Shown: positions 9,216-16,840, counted from the first letter of the stretch. The stretch is DNA of 64,000 nucleotides from Aldehydirespirator sp965205155 (GCA_965205155.1 OZ242033.1:3782001-3846000); one strand, 5' to 3'. A program made the numbers and translations. Notes: generated from the letters alone by a model not told the origin.

Positions 9216-9332
9216 GTTCGCTCCCGTCGGTTCCTTCGCTCGGCTAGGGCCCGCGCCGTCAGTACGGGCCGTCGCACAGACCGGCATCTCAGGCTAGGAC
9301 CGAGCCCGGCAAACGACAATCCCCTGCCCCTG

Positions 9333-10133
9333 CTAGAGGGACTCCAACCCCTCCGTGTTCCGATCGTAGAGGGCGGCCCAGAGCATCAGGCCACCAGGGG
9401 GAGCGGGAGAGGGCGCCGCGGTGCGGTCGCGGGCCGCGATGATCGCGCCCACGTCGGAGGGCTTGTGCCGGCCGAGGCCCACCGACACCAGCAGGGCCAC
9501 CAGCGAGCGCACCATCTGGTGGCAGAAGGAACTGGCCTCGATCTCGAATACCGCGACGTCGCCCTCGATCCACCACACGACCCGCCGCACGGTGCGCACC
9601 ATCGACTGGTCGGGATGCGAGGGATTGCGGCGGCAGAAGGAGCTGAAGTCGTGGTCGCCCAGCAGCCGGTCGGCCGCCGTGCGCATGGCCCGCAGATCCA
9701 GCGGATGCTCGACATGCCAGCACAGGCCCCCCGCCAGCGGATTGGGAATGGGAGAGTTGAGTATCCGGTACCGGTACACGCGGCCGGTGCAGGAGTGCCG
9801 GGCGTCGAAGTCGGGGGGAGCGACACTGGCCCGCGACGCCGCGATGTATGGACCGCACATGCGGTTGACGGCTCGCACCAGCCGGACCGGATCGGCCCGC
9901 TCCACATCGGCGTCGAAGGAGATCACCTGGGCCCGGGCGTGCACGCCGCGATCGGTGCGCCCCGCACAGACGAGGTCGACGGGATGGCCCAGCACGCGGC
10001 TGAGGGCGTCACCGAGGGCCCCGGCAACCGTGGGCACCCCCTCGTTGCGGGCGAACCCGTGATAGTGCGAGCCGTCGTACGCCACGGTCATCCGCATCCG
10101 GACGACCCCGACCGGCTTCTTGCTACCGGACAA
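9333..10133 (-). CDS. truA: tRNA pseudouridine synthase A
   Basis: Makes pseudouridine at positions 38-40 of the tRNA anticodon stem. The protein is up to 266 residues. The MTVAYDGSHYHGFARN start of the fold and the catalytic-aspartate motif CAGRTDRGVHARAQVISFD are clear, and SFCRRNPSH and SFCHQMVRSLVALLV match the C-terminal half. The start is uncertain: a TTG at 10133 has a GGAG about 12 bases upstream, while ATG codons at 10097 and 10091 would begin closer to the usual MRMTVAYDG. It lies between rplQ and rplM, the common actinobacterial place for truA. Confidence 0.93.
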   Translation of the reverse strand: MSGSKKPVGVVRMRMTVAYDGSHYHGFARNEGVPTVAGALGDALSRVLGHPVDLVCAGRTDRGVHARAQVISFDADVERADPVRLVRAVNRMCGPYIAASRASVAPPDFDARHSCTGRVYRYRILNSPIPNPLAGGLCWHVEHPLDLRAMRTAADRLLGDHDFSSFCRRNPSHPDQSMVRTVRRVVWWIEGDVAVFEIEASSFCHQMVRSLVALLVSVGLGRHKPSDVGAIIAARDRTAAPSPAPPGGLMLWAALYDRNTEGLESL

Positions 10134-10184
10134 TCAGAGGCTCCGTGCAGCCATGTCAGCGCCTCGTGGCGAAGCCGCGCATTC

Positions 10185-10282
10185 CCCGCTCTTGTTCGCT
10201 GCGCTCACGGGCCGCTCGGGCCACGGCCTCGCTAGGCGCCTAGCGAAGATCCTCACGGGTACTACCTATCCGCTCGGCCTCT
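10185..10282. repeat. dispersed intergenic repeat, copy B (inverted relative to copy A)
   Basis: The rplQ-truA spacer holds the reverse complement of the repeat at 2763-2861: it ends ATCCGCTCGGCCTC and contains CTCTTGTTCGCTGCGCTCAC and GGGCCGCTCGGGCCACGGCC. A local palindrome, CTAGGCGCCTAG (10232-10243), sits in the divergent middle. No open reading frame in this 150-bp gap looks genuine. Confidence 0.65.
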
Positions 10283-10283
10283 C

Positions 10284-10637
10284 TCAGACGAGTTCGATGC
10301 GGGCCATGGGGGCGTTGTCGCCGTGGCGGGGCCCGAGCTTGACGATGCGCGTGTAGCCGCCGGGACGATCAACGTAACGGGGGCCGATCTCGTCGAAGAG
10401 CTTGGACGCCATCTCCCGGTCGCCCAGGAACTTCACCACCTGCCGGTGGTTGTGCACGCCGCCGTGGCGAGCCTTGGTGATCATCTTCTCGGCAATGGGG
10501 CGCACCGCCTTGGCCTTGGCCTCGGTGGTGGTGATGCCCTCCGCCGCGATCAGCGACGCCACGAGGTTCGCCATCATCAGCTTCTGATGACGGCTGCTGC
10601 CCCCGAAGCGGCGGCCTTTGCGGGGACGGCCCGGCAC
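10284..10637 (-). CDS. rplQ: 50S ribosomal protein L17
   Basis: Large-subunit protein near the exit tunnel. It has 117 residues with MPGRPRKGRRFGGSSRHQKL at the N-terminus and ITTTEAKAKAVRPIAEKMIT in the middle, both typical of L17. It follows rpoA with a 1-nt gap and closes the classical alpha operon. The tail ends with HGDNAPMARIELV, the expected C-terminal strand. Confidence 0.97.
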   Translation of the reverse strand: MPGRPRKGRRFGGSSRHQKLMMANLVASLIAAEGITTTEAKAKAVRPIAEKMITKARHGGVHNHRQVVKFLGDREMASKLFDEIGPRYVDRPGGYTRIVKLGPRHGDNAPMARIELV

Positions 10638-10638
10638 T

Positions 10639-11583
10639 TCAGCCTCCGCTCCCTCGCAGCGACAGGCCGCGCTCGTCGAGCTTGGCGATGACCTCGTCGA
10701 GGCTCTTCTCGCCGAAGTTCGTGATGGCCAGCAGATCGTCGGGGGTCCGCTCCAGCAACTCGTTCAGCGTGTTGATCTGGGCCCGCTTGAGGCAGTTGCG
10801 GGGACGTTCGGTCAACTCGAGGTCGTCCACCATGAGCTCGGCCTCGATGTCGGGCTGCGTAGGGGACACGATCTCGCCCAGCTCCAAGCCCCGCGGTTCA
10901 TCGCTCATCTCCTCGATCAGCTGGATGAGGCTGCGCAGCGTGGCACCGGCGGAGGCCACCGCGTCGGTCGGGGAGATCGACCCGTCGGTCTCCACTTCGA
11001 GCACCAGCCGGTCGTAGTCGGTGGACTGTTCGACCCGGGTGGCCTCCACGTTGAAGGCGACCCGCCGTACCGGGGAGTAGATCGAATCGACAGGAATCAC
11101 GCCGATGGCTGCTGTCAGCTCCTTGTTCTCCTCAGCGGACACATAGCCGCGGCCCCGGGCCACGGTGATGTCGACCGCCAGCCGGCCGGCGTGGTTCAGC
11201 GTCGCGATCGGAGCCTCCGGGTTGAGGATCTCCACGTCGGGATGGCGCTGGATATCGCTCGCGGTGACGTCGGCCGGGCCGCGCATGTCGAGCCGCAGCG
11301 TGACCGGCTCCTCACACAGCACCACCAGCACCAGGTCCTTGAGGTTCAGGATGATGTCGGTGACATCCTCGGCCACACCCGAGATGGTGGCGAACTCGTG
11401 CAACGCGCTGTCGAAACGGACCTGGGTGACGGCCGCTCCCGGGATGGATGACAGCAGCGTGCGCCGCAGCGAGTTGCCGAGCGTATGGCCGAAGCCGGGC
11501 TCGAGGGGGCCGATCGCGAACTGCTGCCGGTTGCCGTCGGTCGACTCGAGCACTTCGACGGTCGGGCGCTGCATTACAAGCAT
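10639..11583 (-). CDS. rpoA: DNA-directed RNA polymerase subunit alpha
   Basis: Dimer scaffold of RNA polymerase. The N-terminal domain (about 1-225) has EPLEPGFGHTLGNSLRR-like sequence and SIPGAAVTQVRFDSALHEF; the C-terminal domain (about 240-314) has LELTERPRNCLKRAQINTL and DLLAITNFGEKSLDEV, used for UP elements and activators. I chose the ATG at 11583 (314 residues) because GAGGAG lies 5-6 bases upstream. A TTG at 11610 is in frame and overlaps the stop of a micro-ORF as TTGA, so a 9-residue longer form coupled to that micro-ORF cannot be excluded. Confidence 0.97.
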   Translation of the reverse strand: MLVMQRPTVEVLESTDGNRQQFAIGPLEPGFGHTLGNSLRRTLLSSIPGAAVTQVRFDSALHEFATISGVAEDVTDIILNLKDLVLVVLCEEPVTLRLDMRGPADVTASDIQRHPDVEILNPEAPIATLNHAGRLAVDITVARGRGYVSAEENKELTAAIGVIPVDSIYSPVRRVAFNVEATRVEQSTDYDRLVLEVETDGSISPTDAVASAGATLRSLIQLIEEMSDEPRGLELGEIVSPTQPDIEAELMVDDLELTERPRNCLKRAQINTLNELLERTPDDLLAITNFGEKSLDEVIAKLDERGLSLRGSGG

Positions 11584-11606
11584 GGGGACTCCTCGACTCT
11601 CCTGCG

Positions 11607-11648
11607 TCAATCAGGGTTCGGTGACTTGGAGTAGAACTCGGTTGACAA
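11607..11648 (-). other. micro-ORF with partial copy of the rpsD 3' end
   Basis: The gap between rpsD and rpoA holds a degenerate second copy of the rpsD end: ACTCCAAGTAACC at the real stop recurs about 35 bp later as ACTCCAAGTCACC. The copy lies inside a TTG-started frame of 13 codons (MSTEFYSKSPNPD) whose TGA overlaps an in-frame TTG of rpoA. The duplication is visible; translation of the micro-ORF is inference. Confidence 0.4.
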
Positions 11649-11656
11649 GAAATGGG

Positions 11657-12274
11657 TTACTTGGAGTACAGCTCGACGATGAGCTGCTCACGGATCGGCA
11701 CGTCGATCTGCTCCCGTATGGGCAGCTCGCGCACCGTGGCGGTGAAGTTGTCCTCGCCGCGGTCGATCCATGCGGGCGGGGTGCGGTCGAGCACGTCAAC
11801 GTTCCACTGGACGGTGGCCGAGTTGCGGATCTTGTCCCGCAAGTCGACGACATCGCCCTTGCGCAGCCGGTAGCTGGGAATGGTCACTCGGGATCCGTTC
11901 ACGTTGACATGGCCGTGGTTGACCAGCTGGCGGGCCTGGGGACGGGTGGCCCCCCAGCCCATGCGGTAGATGAAGTTGTCGAGGCGCAGCTCCAGGAACC
12001 GCAGCATGTTCTCGCCGGTGACCCCCTGGCGGCGGCTGGCCTCGGCGAACAGGTTGCGGAACTGGCGCTCCGTCAGCCCGTAGGTGTGGCGGGCCTTCTG
12101 CTTCTCCTGCATCTGCACCAGGAACTCCGACGCGGTGCTGCGCCGCCGCGAGCGGCCCCGGTCACCCGGCGGGTAGGGCCGCCGGTCGAGGGCGATCGCC
12201 TCTCCCTTGGTGCCCCAGATGTTGGTGTTGAGCCGGCGCGACACCCGCGCCTTGGGTCCGGTATATCGCGACAC
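11657..12274 (-). CDS. rpsD: 30S ribosomal protein S4
   Basis: Primary 16S rRNA-binding protein. It has 205 residues. MSRYTGPKARVSRRLNTNIW opens the protein, YGLTERQFRNLFAEASRR leads into the S4 RNA-binding domain LELRLDNFIYRMGWGATRPQ, and the protein ends LIVELYSK. It lacks the four-cysteine zinc motif found near the N-terminus of some S4 paralogues. It is followed by a 73-bp gap that carries a degenerate copy of its own 3' end. Its order rpsM-rpsK-rpsD-rpoA-rplQ is standard. Confidence 0.97.
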   Translation of the reverse strand: MSRYTGPKARVSRRLNTNIWGTKGEAIALDRRPYPPGDRGRSRRRSTASEFLVQMQEKQKARHTYGLTERQFRNLFAEASRRQGVTGENMLRFLELRLDNFIYRMGWGATRPQARQLVNHGHVNVNGSRVTIPSYRLRKGDVVDLRDKIRNSATVQWNVDVLDRTPPAWIDRGEDNFTATVRELPIREQIDVPIREQLIVELYSK

Positions 12275-12275
12275 T

Positions 12276-12674
12276 TCAGACCCTTCTGCGCTTGGGCTGG
12301 CGGCAACCGTTGTGGGGGACGGGCGTGACGTCGGTGATGCCGGTCACGTCGATGCCGATGTTCTGGATGGACCGGATGGCGGTCTCGCGGCCCGACCCGG
12401 GGCCCTTGACCTGCACGTCGACCTTGCGCAGGCCGTGCTCCATCGCTTTGCGAGCGGCCTGCTCGGCCGCCATCTGCGCCGCGAACGGCGTGGACTTGCG
12501 CGAACCCTTGAAGCCGACGTTGCCCGCCGACGCCCACGAGATCACGTTGCCCTGGAGGTCGGTGATGGTGATGATCGTATTGTTGAACGAGCTCTTTATG
12601 TGAGCCACGCCGTGGGTCACGTTCTTGCGTTCGCGCTTGCGCGTCCGCCTTTTGTCCGAGGATGGTTTCGCCAT
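12276..12674 (-). CDS. rpsK: 30S ribosomal protein S11
   Basis: Small-subunit platform protein near the mRNA exit channel. It has 132 residues with the basic start KRRTRKRERKNVTHGVAHI, the block FNNTIITITDLQGNVISWA and the C-terminal VTPVPHNGCRQPKRRRV, all diagnostic. The Asn-Gly in the tail is the site converted to isoaspartate in E. coli S11. It is 1 nt upstream of rpsD and 12 nt downstream of rpsM. Confidence 0.97.
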   Translation of the reverse strand: MAKPSSDKRRTRKRERKNVTHGVAHIKSSFNNTIITITDLQGNVISWASAGNVGFKGSRKSTPFAAQMAAEQAARKAMEHGLRKVDVQVKGPGSGRETAIRSIQNIGIDVTGITDVTPVPHNGCRQPKRRRV

Positions 12675-12686
12675 AGCGCCGGTTGC

Positions 12687-13064
12687 CTACTTCTTGACCT
12701 TCTTCTTGCCGGCCACGGTCCGCTTCGGGCCCTTTCGGGTGCGGGCATTGGTATGGGTCCGCTGACCCCGCACGGGAAGGCCGCGGCGGTGGCGCAGGCC
12801 CTGATAGCAACCGATCTCCATCTTCCGCTTGATGTCCTGGGACACCTCGCGCCGCAGGTCGCCCTCAACCCGCACGTTGCTGTCGATGAAGCCCCGGAGC
12901 CTCGCCACCTCGTCGTCGGTGAGGTTGCGCACCCTGGTGTCGGGGTTGATCTCGGCGATCTCGCAGATCTGCTGGGCGGTGCTCCGGCCGATCCCGAAGA
13001 TGTACGTGAGTGAGACTTCCACCCGCTTCTCGCGGGGGATGTCGACGCCGGAGATGCGGGCCAT
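12687..13064 (-). CDS. rpsM: 30S ribosomal protein S13
   Basis: Head protein contacting the large subunit and P-site tRNA. It has 125 residues starting MARISGVDIPREKRVEVSLT, with the helix-turn-helix FGIGRSTAQQICE and the C-terminal block RGLPVRGQRTHTNARTRKGP. Its ATG follows TGAG, the stop of a duplicated micro-ORF upstream, with GAGAGG as ribosome binding site nine bases away. The tail is Lys-rich, as usual. Confidence 0.97.
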   Translation of the reverse strand: MARISGVDIPREKRVEVSLTYIFGIGRSTAQQICEIAEINPDTRVRNLTDDEVARLRGFIDSNVRVEGDLRREVSQDIKRKMEIGCYQGLRHRRGLPVRGQRTHTNARTRKGPKRTVAGKKKVKK

Positions 13065-13144
13065 CTCAGCGGAGCCTCTCGAATGCGGGAACGCGGATCA
13101 TCTCAGCGGAGCCTCTCGAATGCGGGAACGCGGATCATCTCAGC
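13063..13144 (-). repeat. 37-bp tandem repeat encoding two coupled 11-codon micro-ORFs
   Basis: Two identical 37-bp units (13063-13099 and 13100-13136) plus 8 bp of a third fill the rpmJ-rpsM gap. On the minus strand each unit contains ATG, ten further codons and TGA: the peptide MIRVPAFERLR (13138-13103 and 13101-13066). The rpmJ stop, both micro-ORF stops and all three following starts have the same TGAGATG form, and each ATG has a GAGG-type site about ten bases upstream. A ribosome could pass rpmJ, micro-ORF 1, micro-ORF 2 and rpsM without a break. The repeat is certain; translation is inferred. Confidence 0.8.
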
Positions 13145-13253
13145 CCTGCCTCTGCTTGTGTCTAGCGTTGTCGCAGATCACCATGACGCGCCCGCGCCGG
13201 CGGATGACCTTGCAGCGGTCGCAGATCTTCTTGACGCTGGGTCGGACCTTCAT
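13140..13253 (-). CDS. rpmJ: 50S ribosomal protein L36
   Basis: A 37-residue zinc-ribbon protein of the large subunit. The sequence begins MKVRPSVKKICDRCKVIRRR and ends ICDNARHKQRQG, with ligands Cys11, Cys14, Cys27 and His32, so it is the zinc-containing (C+) form. It has the expected infA-rpmJ-rpsM position. Its TGA opens the first TGAGATG junction of the tandem repeat downstream. Confidence 0.97.
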   Translation of the reverse strand: MKVRPSVKKICDRCKVIRRRGRVMVICDNARHKQRQG

Positions 13254-13266
13254 CGGTGGTTGATGC

Positions 13267-13491
13267 TCACTTGTAGCGGTAGGTGATTCGGCCCCTCTGG
13301 AGGTCGTACGGCGTCACCTCGACCTGGACACGATCCCCGGGGAGTATCCGGATGTAGTGCATCCGCATCTTGCCCGAGATGTGGGCCAGCACGAAGTGGC
13401 CGTTCTCGAGCTCTACGCGGAACATCGCGTTGGGAAGGGACTCCGTGACGGTTCCCTCCAATACGATCGCGTCCTCTTTCGGTTTCGGCAG
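13267..13491 (-). CDS. infA: translation initiation factor IF-1, probable CTG start
   Basis: Blocks the A site during initiation. The OB-fold protein of 74 residues reads PKPKEDAIVLEGTVTESLPN, FRVELENGHFVLAHISGKM and GDRVQVEVTPYDLQRGRITY. The best ribosome binding site in the region, AGGAGG, lies seven bases before a CTG at 13491, exactly where IF-1 proteins normally begin (MPK...). The only conventional start in frame is at 13545; it would add 18 residues unlike IF-1 and would put the AGGAGG inside the gene. I therefore infer a CTG start. A sequencing error at that base is the alternative. Confidence 0.92.
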   Translation of the reverse strand: MPKPKEDAIVLEGTVTESLPNAMFRVELENGHFVLAHISGKMRMHYIRILPGDRVQVEVTPYDLQRGRITYRYK

Positions 13492-13613
13492 TGTCTGTCC
13501 TCCTGCGGGATGAGCCCCGGTCGGCGCGCGTCGGCCCCGGCCCAAGGCCGAAGTGCAACGCTATCTGCGCCCGACCGGCCATCCAACCCTCCAAACCTGC
13601 GCGCCGGGGCGAA

Positions 13614-14186
13614 TCAGGCACGGGTGCGCTCGATGGCGGCCACCACCCGCTCGAAGACCTCGTCGGGCGGGCCGACACCGTCGACGGTGGCCAGCAGCCC
13701 GCGTGCCTCGAACCAGTCGCGCAACGGCGCGGTCTGCTCCTCGTAGAGCTCCAGGCGGCGCTGGATCGCCTCGAGGGTGTCGTCGGAACGGCCCCGATCC
13801 AGCATCCGGGCCGTGACCTCGGATATGGGCACGTCGATGTTCACGGCCACGTCGAGACGATGGCCCAGGTCGTCCAGGATGGCCTCCAGCGCGTCGGCCT
13901 GATCGGCGGTGCGCGGGTAGCCGTCGAGCAGCACGCCTGCCTGCTCCATGTCGTCGCGGGCGAGGCGGTCCCGCACGATCCCGTTCATGATGTCGTCGCC
14001 TACCAGCCCGCCGGAGTCCATGATCGTCTTGGCCTGGCGGCCCAGTTCGGTACCGGCCGCCACCGCGGCCCGCAGGGCGTCGCCGGTCGACAGATGCACG
14101 CACCCGAACCTCTCGGTGAGGCGCTCCGACTGGGTGCCCTTGCCCGAGCCCTGCCGGCCCAGGATCACCATTCGCAGAGGAGCCAT
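13614..14186 (-). CDS. adk: adenylate kinase
   Basis: Catalyses ATP + AMP = 2 ADP. It has 190 residues, the short-lid form without a zinc lid. The P-loop ILGRQGSGKGTQSERL is at residues 8-23, with Arg-Gln where many enzymes have Pro-Pro or Ala-Pro. The AMP-binding strand is HLSTGDALRAAV and the VLLDGYPRTADQADAL block carries the conserved Arg. It follows secY with a 7-nt gap. The methionine aminopeptidase gene usually found next, before infA, is absent; the 122-bp gap instead holds only a GC-rich leader. Confidence 0.96.
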   Translation of the reverse strand: MAPLRMVILGRQGSGKGTQSERLTERFGCVHLSTGDALRAAVAAGTELGRQAKTIMDSGGLVGDDIMNGIVRDRLARDDMEQAGVLLDGYPRTADQADALEAILDDLGHRLDVAVNIDVPISEVTARMLDRGRSDDTLEAIQRRLELYEEQTAPLRDWFEARGLLATVDGVGPPDEVFERVVAAIERTRA

Positions 14187-14193
14187 CGAGCCG

Positions 14194-15522
14194 CTATTTG
14201 AGGAAGCCCTCGTAGTTTCTCATCATGAGCTGGCTGTCGATCTGCTTCATGGTCTCGAGGGCCACGCCGGTGGCGATCAGCAGCGATATGCCCCCGTACA
14301 GCAGCCCGCTGGCACCGCCTCCCGCGCCCGGGCCCAGGTCGCTGTCGAGAAACACCGCGTAGAGGATGGAGGGGACCAGAGCCACCGCGGCGATGAACAG
14401 CGATCCGGGAAGGGTGATGCGCGACAGGATCTTGGCCAGGTAGCGCTCGGTCTGGGCGCCGGGGCGGATCCCCGGGATGAACCCGCCCTGCTTGCGGATG
14501 GTGTCGGCCTGCTTCACCGGGTCGAAGGTGATGGCCGTGTAGAAGTACGCGAACCCGATGATCATCAGGCCGAAGAAGAACAGGTAGACGGGGCTGGTCG
14601 GGTAGGTGAGGTGGTCGTTCACGAAGCTCTGGATCGACCCGCCGATGCCGCCTTCGGGCATGGCCGCACCGATGAGCGTGGGCAGGTACAGCACGGAGCT
14701 GGCGAAGATGATGGGGATCACGCCCGACTGGTTGACCTTGAGCGGGATGTAGGTGCTCTGGCCTCCGTACATGCGCCGCCCCACCACGCGCTTGGCGAAC
14801 TGCACGGGTATGCGGCGCTGACCCTGCTCCACGAAGACGATGCACACCAGCAGGATCACCGCCACCGCAATGAAGCCGATCAGGGCATCGACGCCGTTGT
14901 TGGCGTTGACCGCGGTGAGCTGGGCCGGCAGCGTCGACACGACGCTGGTGAAGATCAGCAGCGACATGCCGTTGCCGATGCCGCGCTGGGTGATCAACTC
15001 CCCCATCCACATCAACAGGGCGGTGCCCGTGGTGAGGGTCAGGACCACCACGAACACGGCCCACACGGTGAAGTTGGGCAGCAGGTCGATCCCTCCCACC
15101 AGGGCGCCGCTGTGGAACAGGAACGCGAAGCTGGTCGACTGGAGCAGGGCTATGCCGACGGTGAGATAGCGAGTCCACTGGGTGATCTTGCGCTGGCCCA
15201 CCGCGCCCTGCTGCTGCCACTGCTCGATGCGGGGGATCACCACGCCCAGGATCTGCATGATGATCGATGCCGTGATGTAGGGCATGATCCCCAGCGCGAA
15301 TATGGCGAACTGGGTGAGCGCGCCACCCGAGAACAGCTGAACGAATCCGAGGATCCCGCCCGAGGTGTTGGCCTGGTCCCGCATCAACTGGACTGCGTCG
15401 GTGTCCACGTAGGGCGCGGGAATGAATGCTCCGAGGCGGTAGATGCCGAGGATGAACAGCGTGAAGAGGATCTTGTTGCGCAGGTCCGGGATGCGGAACA
15501 TGTTCATGACGCGGTTCAGCAC
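14194..15522 (-). CDS. secY: preprotein translocase subunit SecY
   Basis: Channel subunit of the Sec translocon, with ten predicted membrane segments over 442 residues. LFTLFILGIYRLGAFIPAPYVD opens the protein, IMPYITASIIMQIL contains the plug region, and the GVIPIIFASSVLYLP and GFIPGIRPG blocks are conserved. The start is a GTG at 15522 with GGGAGG five bases upstream. It lies between rplO and adk as in most bacteria. The stop of a 15-codon micro-ORF overlaps its start region. Confidence 0.97.
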   Translation of the reverse strand: MLNRVMNMFRIPDLRNKILFTLFILGIYRLGAFIPAPYVDTDAVQLMRDQANTSGGILGFVQLFSGGALTQFAIFALGIMPYITASIIMQILGVVIPRIEQWQQQGAVGQRKITQWTRYLTVGIALLQSTSFAFLFHSGALVGGIDLLPNFTVWAVFVVVLTLTTGTALLMWMGELITQRGIGNGMSLLIFTSVVSTLPAQLTAVNANNGVDALIGFIAVAVILLVCIVFVEQGQRRIPVQFAKRVVGRRMYGGQSTYIPLKVNQSGVIPIIFASSVLYLPTLIGAAMPEGGIGGSIQSFVNDHLTYPTSPVYLFFFGLMIIGFAYFYTAITFDPVKQADTIRKQGGFIPGIRPGAQTERYLAKILSRITLPGSLFIAAVALVPSILYAVFLDSDLGPGAGGGASGLLYGGISLLIATGVALETMKQIDSQLMMRNYEGFLK

Positions 15523-15563
15523 GGTCGCCTCCCGGAGTTCGTCGGGTGCGCAGCAGTCCTCAT
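15516..15563 (-). other. micro-ORF coupled to the secY start
   Basis: In the 51-bp rplO-secY gap an ATG at 15563 opens a 15-codon frame (MRTAAHPTNSGRRPC) whose TGA lies inside the first codons of secY, an overlap of 7 nt with the GTG start. Unlike the other micro-ORFs in this operon, no copied gene edge is visible, so chance is a fair explanation. Confidence 0.3.
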
Positions 15564-15573
15564 GCCACAGCCG

Positions 15574-16077
15574 TCAGCGGTTGGTGTGCTGGTTGTAGCT
15601 GCCGTGAGGTGGCCGGCGGTCGCCCCACGGCTTGGGGAGGATCTCGACGCTGCCGCCGGATGCGGCGATGGCCTCGGCCGCGGAGGCCGACACGGCGTGA
15701 GCCTTCACTCGCACCGCACGGTTGAGCTCGCCCCGACCCAGCACTTTCACCAGCGCCTTCTTGCCGACCAGGCCCCGCTCGCGCAGGGTCTCCGGCGAGA
15801 TCTCGTCCAGGCCGGTGGCTTCGATGGTGTCGAGGTTGACGGGCTGGTACTCGACCCGGAACGGGTTGGTGAACCCCCGCCACTTGGGGACCCGGCGGAG
15901 CAGCGGCATCTGACCGCCCTCGAAGCCGACGGGCACCTTGCTGCGGGCCTTCTGACCCTTCATGCCGCGGCCCGCGGTCTTGCCGCCGCGGCCGGCGATG
16001 CCCCGCGCCACCCGCCTGGGCCTCTTGCGTGACCCTGGGGCGGACCGCAGATCGTGCAGCTTCGTCTGCTCTGTCAT
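15574..16077 (-). CDS. rplO: 50S ribosomal protein L15
   Basis: Late-assembly large-subunit protein. It has 167 residues from the ATG at 16077, with LHDLRSAPGSRKRPRRVARG, the Gly-rich RGGKTAGRGMKGQKARS and GFEGGQMPLLRRVPKWRGF. The last block KAHAVSASAAEAIAASGGSV is the conserved C-terminal fold. The start overlaps the rpmD stop by 4 nt (ATGA), indicating translational coupling. Confidence 0.97.
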   Translation of the reverse strand: MTEQTKLHDLRSAPGSRKRPRRVARGIAGRGGKTAGRGMKGQKARSKVPVGFEGGQMPLLRRVPKWRGFTNPFRVEYQPVNLDTIEATGLDEISPETLRERGLVGKKALVKVLGRGELNRAVRVKAHAVSASAAEAIAASGGSVEILPKPWGDRRPPHGSYNQHTNR

Positions 16078-16256
16078 CCGTCCACCTCCTCCACGGACAC
16101 CAGGTGCGGAACCCGTAGGATCATGCCGCGAATCTCGGGACGGTCGGGCAATGTGTTGCTCCGGCCGATCCGTCCCAGGCCGAGGGCTCGAAGCGTACCC
16201 CGCTGCTTGGGCTTCGACCCGATGGCGGAGCGAACCTGAGTCACCCGGAGAGCCAT
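16074..16256 (-). CDS. rpmD: 50S ribosomal protein L30
   Basis: Small large-subunit protein of 60 residues: MALRVTQVRSAIGSKPKQRG, LGLGRIGRSNTLPDRPEIRG, then MILRVPHLVSVEEVDG. I took the ATG at 16256, which shares one base with the rpsE stop (TGATG); a GTG three bases earlier is also possible. It overlaps the rplO start by 4 nt. The order rpsE-rpmD-rplO is standard. Confidence 0.95.
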   Translation of the reverse strand: MALRVTQVRSAIGSKPKQRGTLRALGLGRIGRSNTLPDRPEIRGMILRVPHLVSVEEVDG

Positions 16257-16840
16257 CACTCGTCCTCCGCCTCATCGACGCGCTGGGCTGCCGCGGCCCG
16301 GTCCATGCGGGTCGCCTGGTATGCGTCCCACAGGCCCTTGGGCAGGAAGTCCTCCGGGTCCAGGCCCCGCAGGCGAGCCACCTCGTCGGGTCGGCGCAGC
16401 GACTGCAGCCCGCTGATCGTGGCCCGGGCAACGTTGATGTGGTTGGGCGAGCCGAGCGACTTGCACAGCACGTCGCCGATGCCCGCCTCCTCCAGAATGG
16501 CCCGAGCCGCGCCGCCGGCGATCACACCGGTACCGGGAGCGGCCGGCTTGAGCAGCACCCGGCCCGCGCCGGTCGTGCCGATCACCGGATGCATGATCGT
16601 GTTGCCCGCCATCGGCACCTCGAAGACGTTGCGCCTGGCCTCCTCAGTGCCCTTCTGAATCGCCAGAGGCACCTCCTTCGCCTTGCCGTAGCCGAGGCCG
16701 ACCCGGCCCGCGCCGTCGCCGATCACCACCAGGGCAGTGAACGAGAACCGGCGCCCGCCCTTGACCACCTTGGCGACCCGGTTGATATTGATCACGCGCG
16801 ACTCCCGCAGCGGCGGACCACCCGTGCGCTCCTCACTCAT
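16256..16840 (-). CDS. rpsE: 30S ribosomal protein S5
   Basis: Small-subunit protein affecting decoding fidelity. It has 194 residues, with VININRVAKVVKGGRRFSFT at the double-stranded-RNA-binding domain, GRVGLGYGKAKEVPLAIQKG, and SLGSPNHINVARATISGL near the C-terminus. The loop after VVKGGRRF, mutated in spectinomycin-resistant strains elsewhere, appears normal. Its start is overlapped as ATGA by a 14-codon micro-ORF that begins with the same four residues, MSEE. Confidence 0.97.
   Translation of the reverse strand: MSEERTGGPPLRESRVININRVAKVVKGGRRFSFTALVVIGDGAGRVGLGYGKAKEVPLAIQKGTEEARRNVFEVPMAGNTIMHPVIGTTGAGRVLLKPAAPGTGVIAGGAARAILEEAGIGDVLCKSLGSPNHINVARATISGLQSLRRPDEVARLRGLDPEDFLPKGLWDAYQATRMDRAAAAQRVDEAEDE

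Noticed and set aside
13250..13678. A 142-codon frame with a good GGAGGG and ATG overlapping infA
   Set aside because: Despite the start signal, its product is Arg/Pro/Gly-rich without family motifs, and the infA frame has clear IF-1 conservation and its own AGGAGG.
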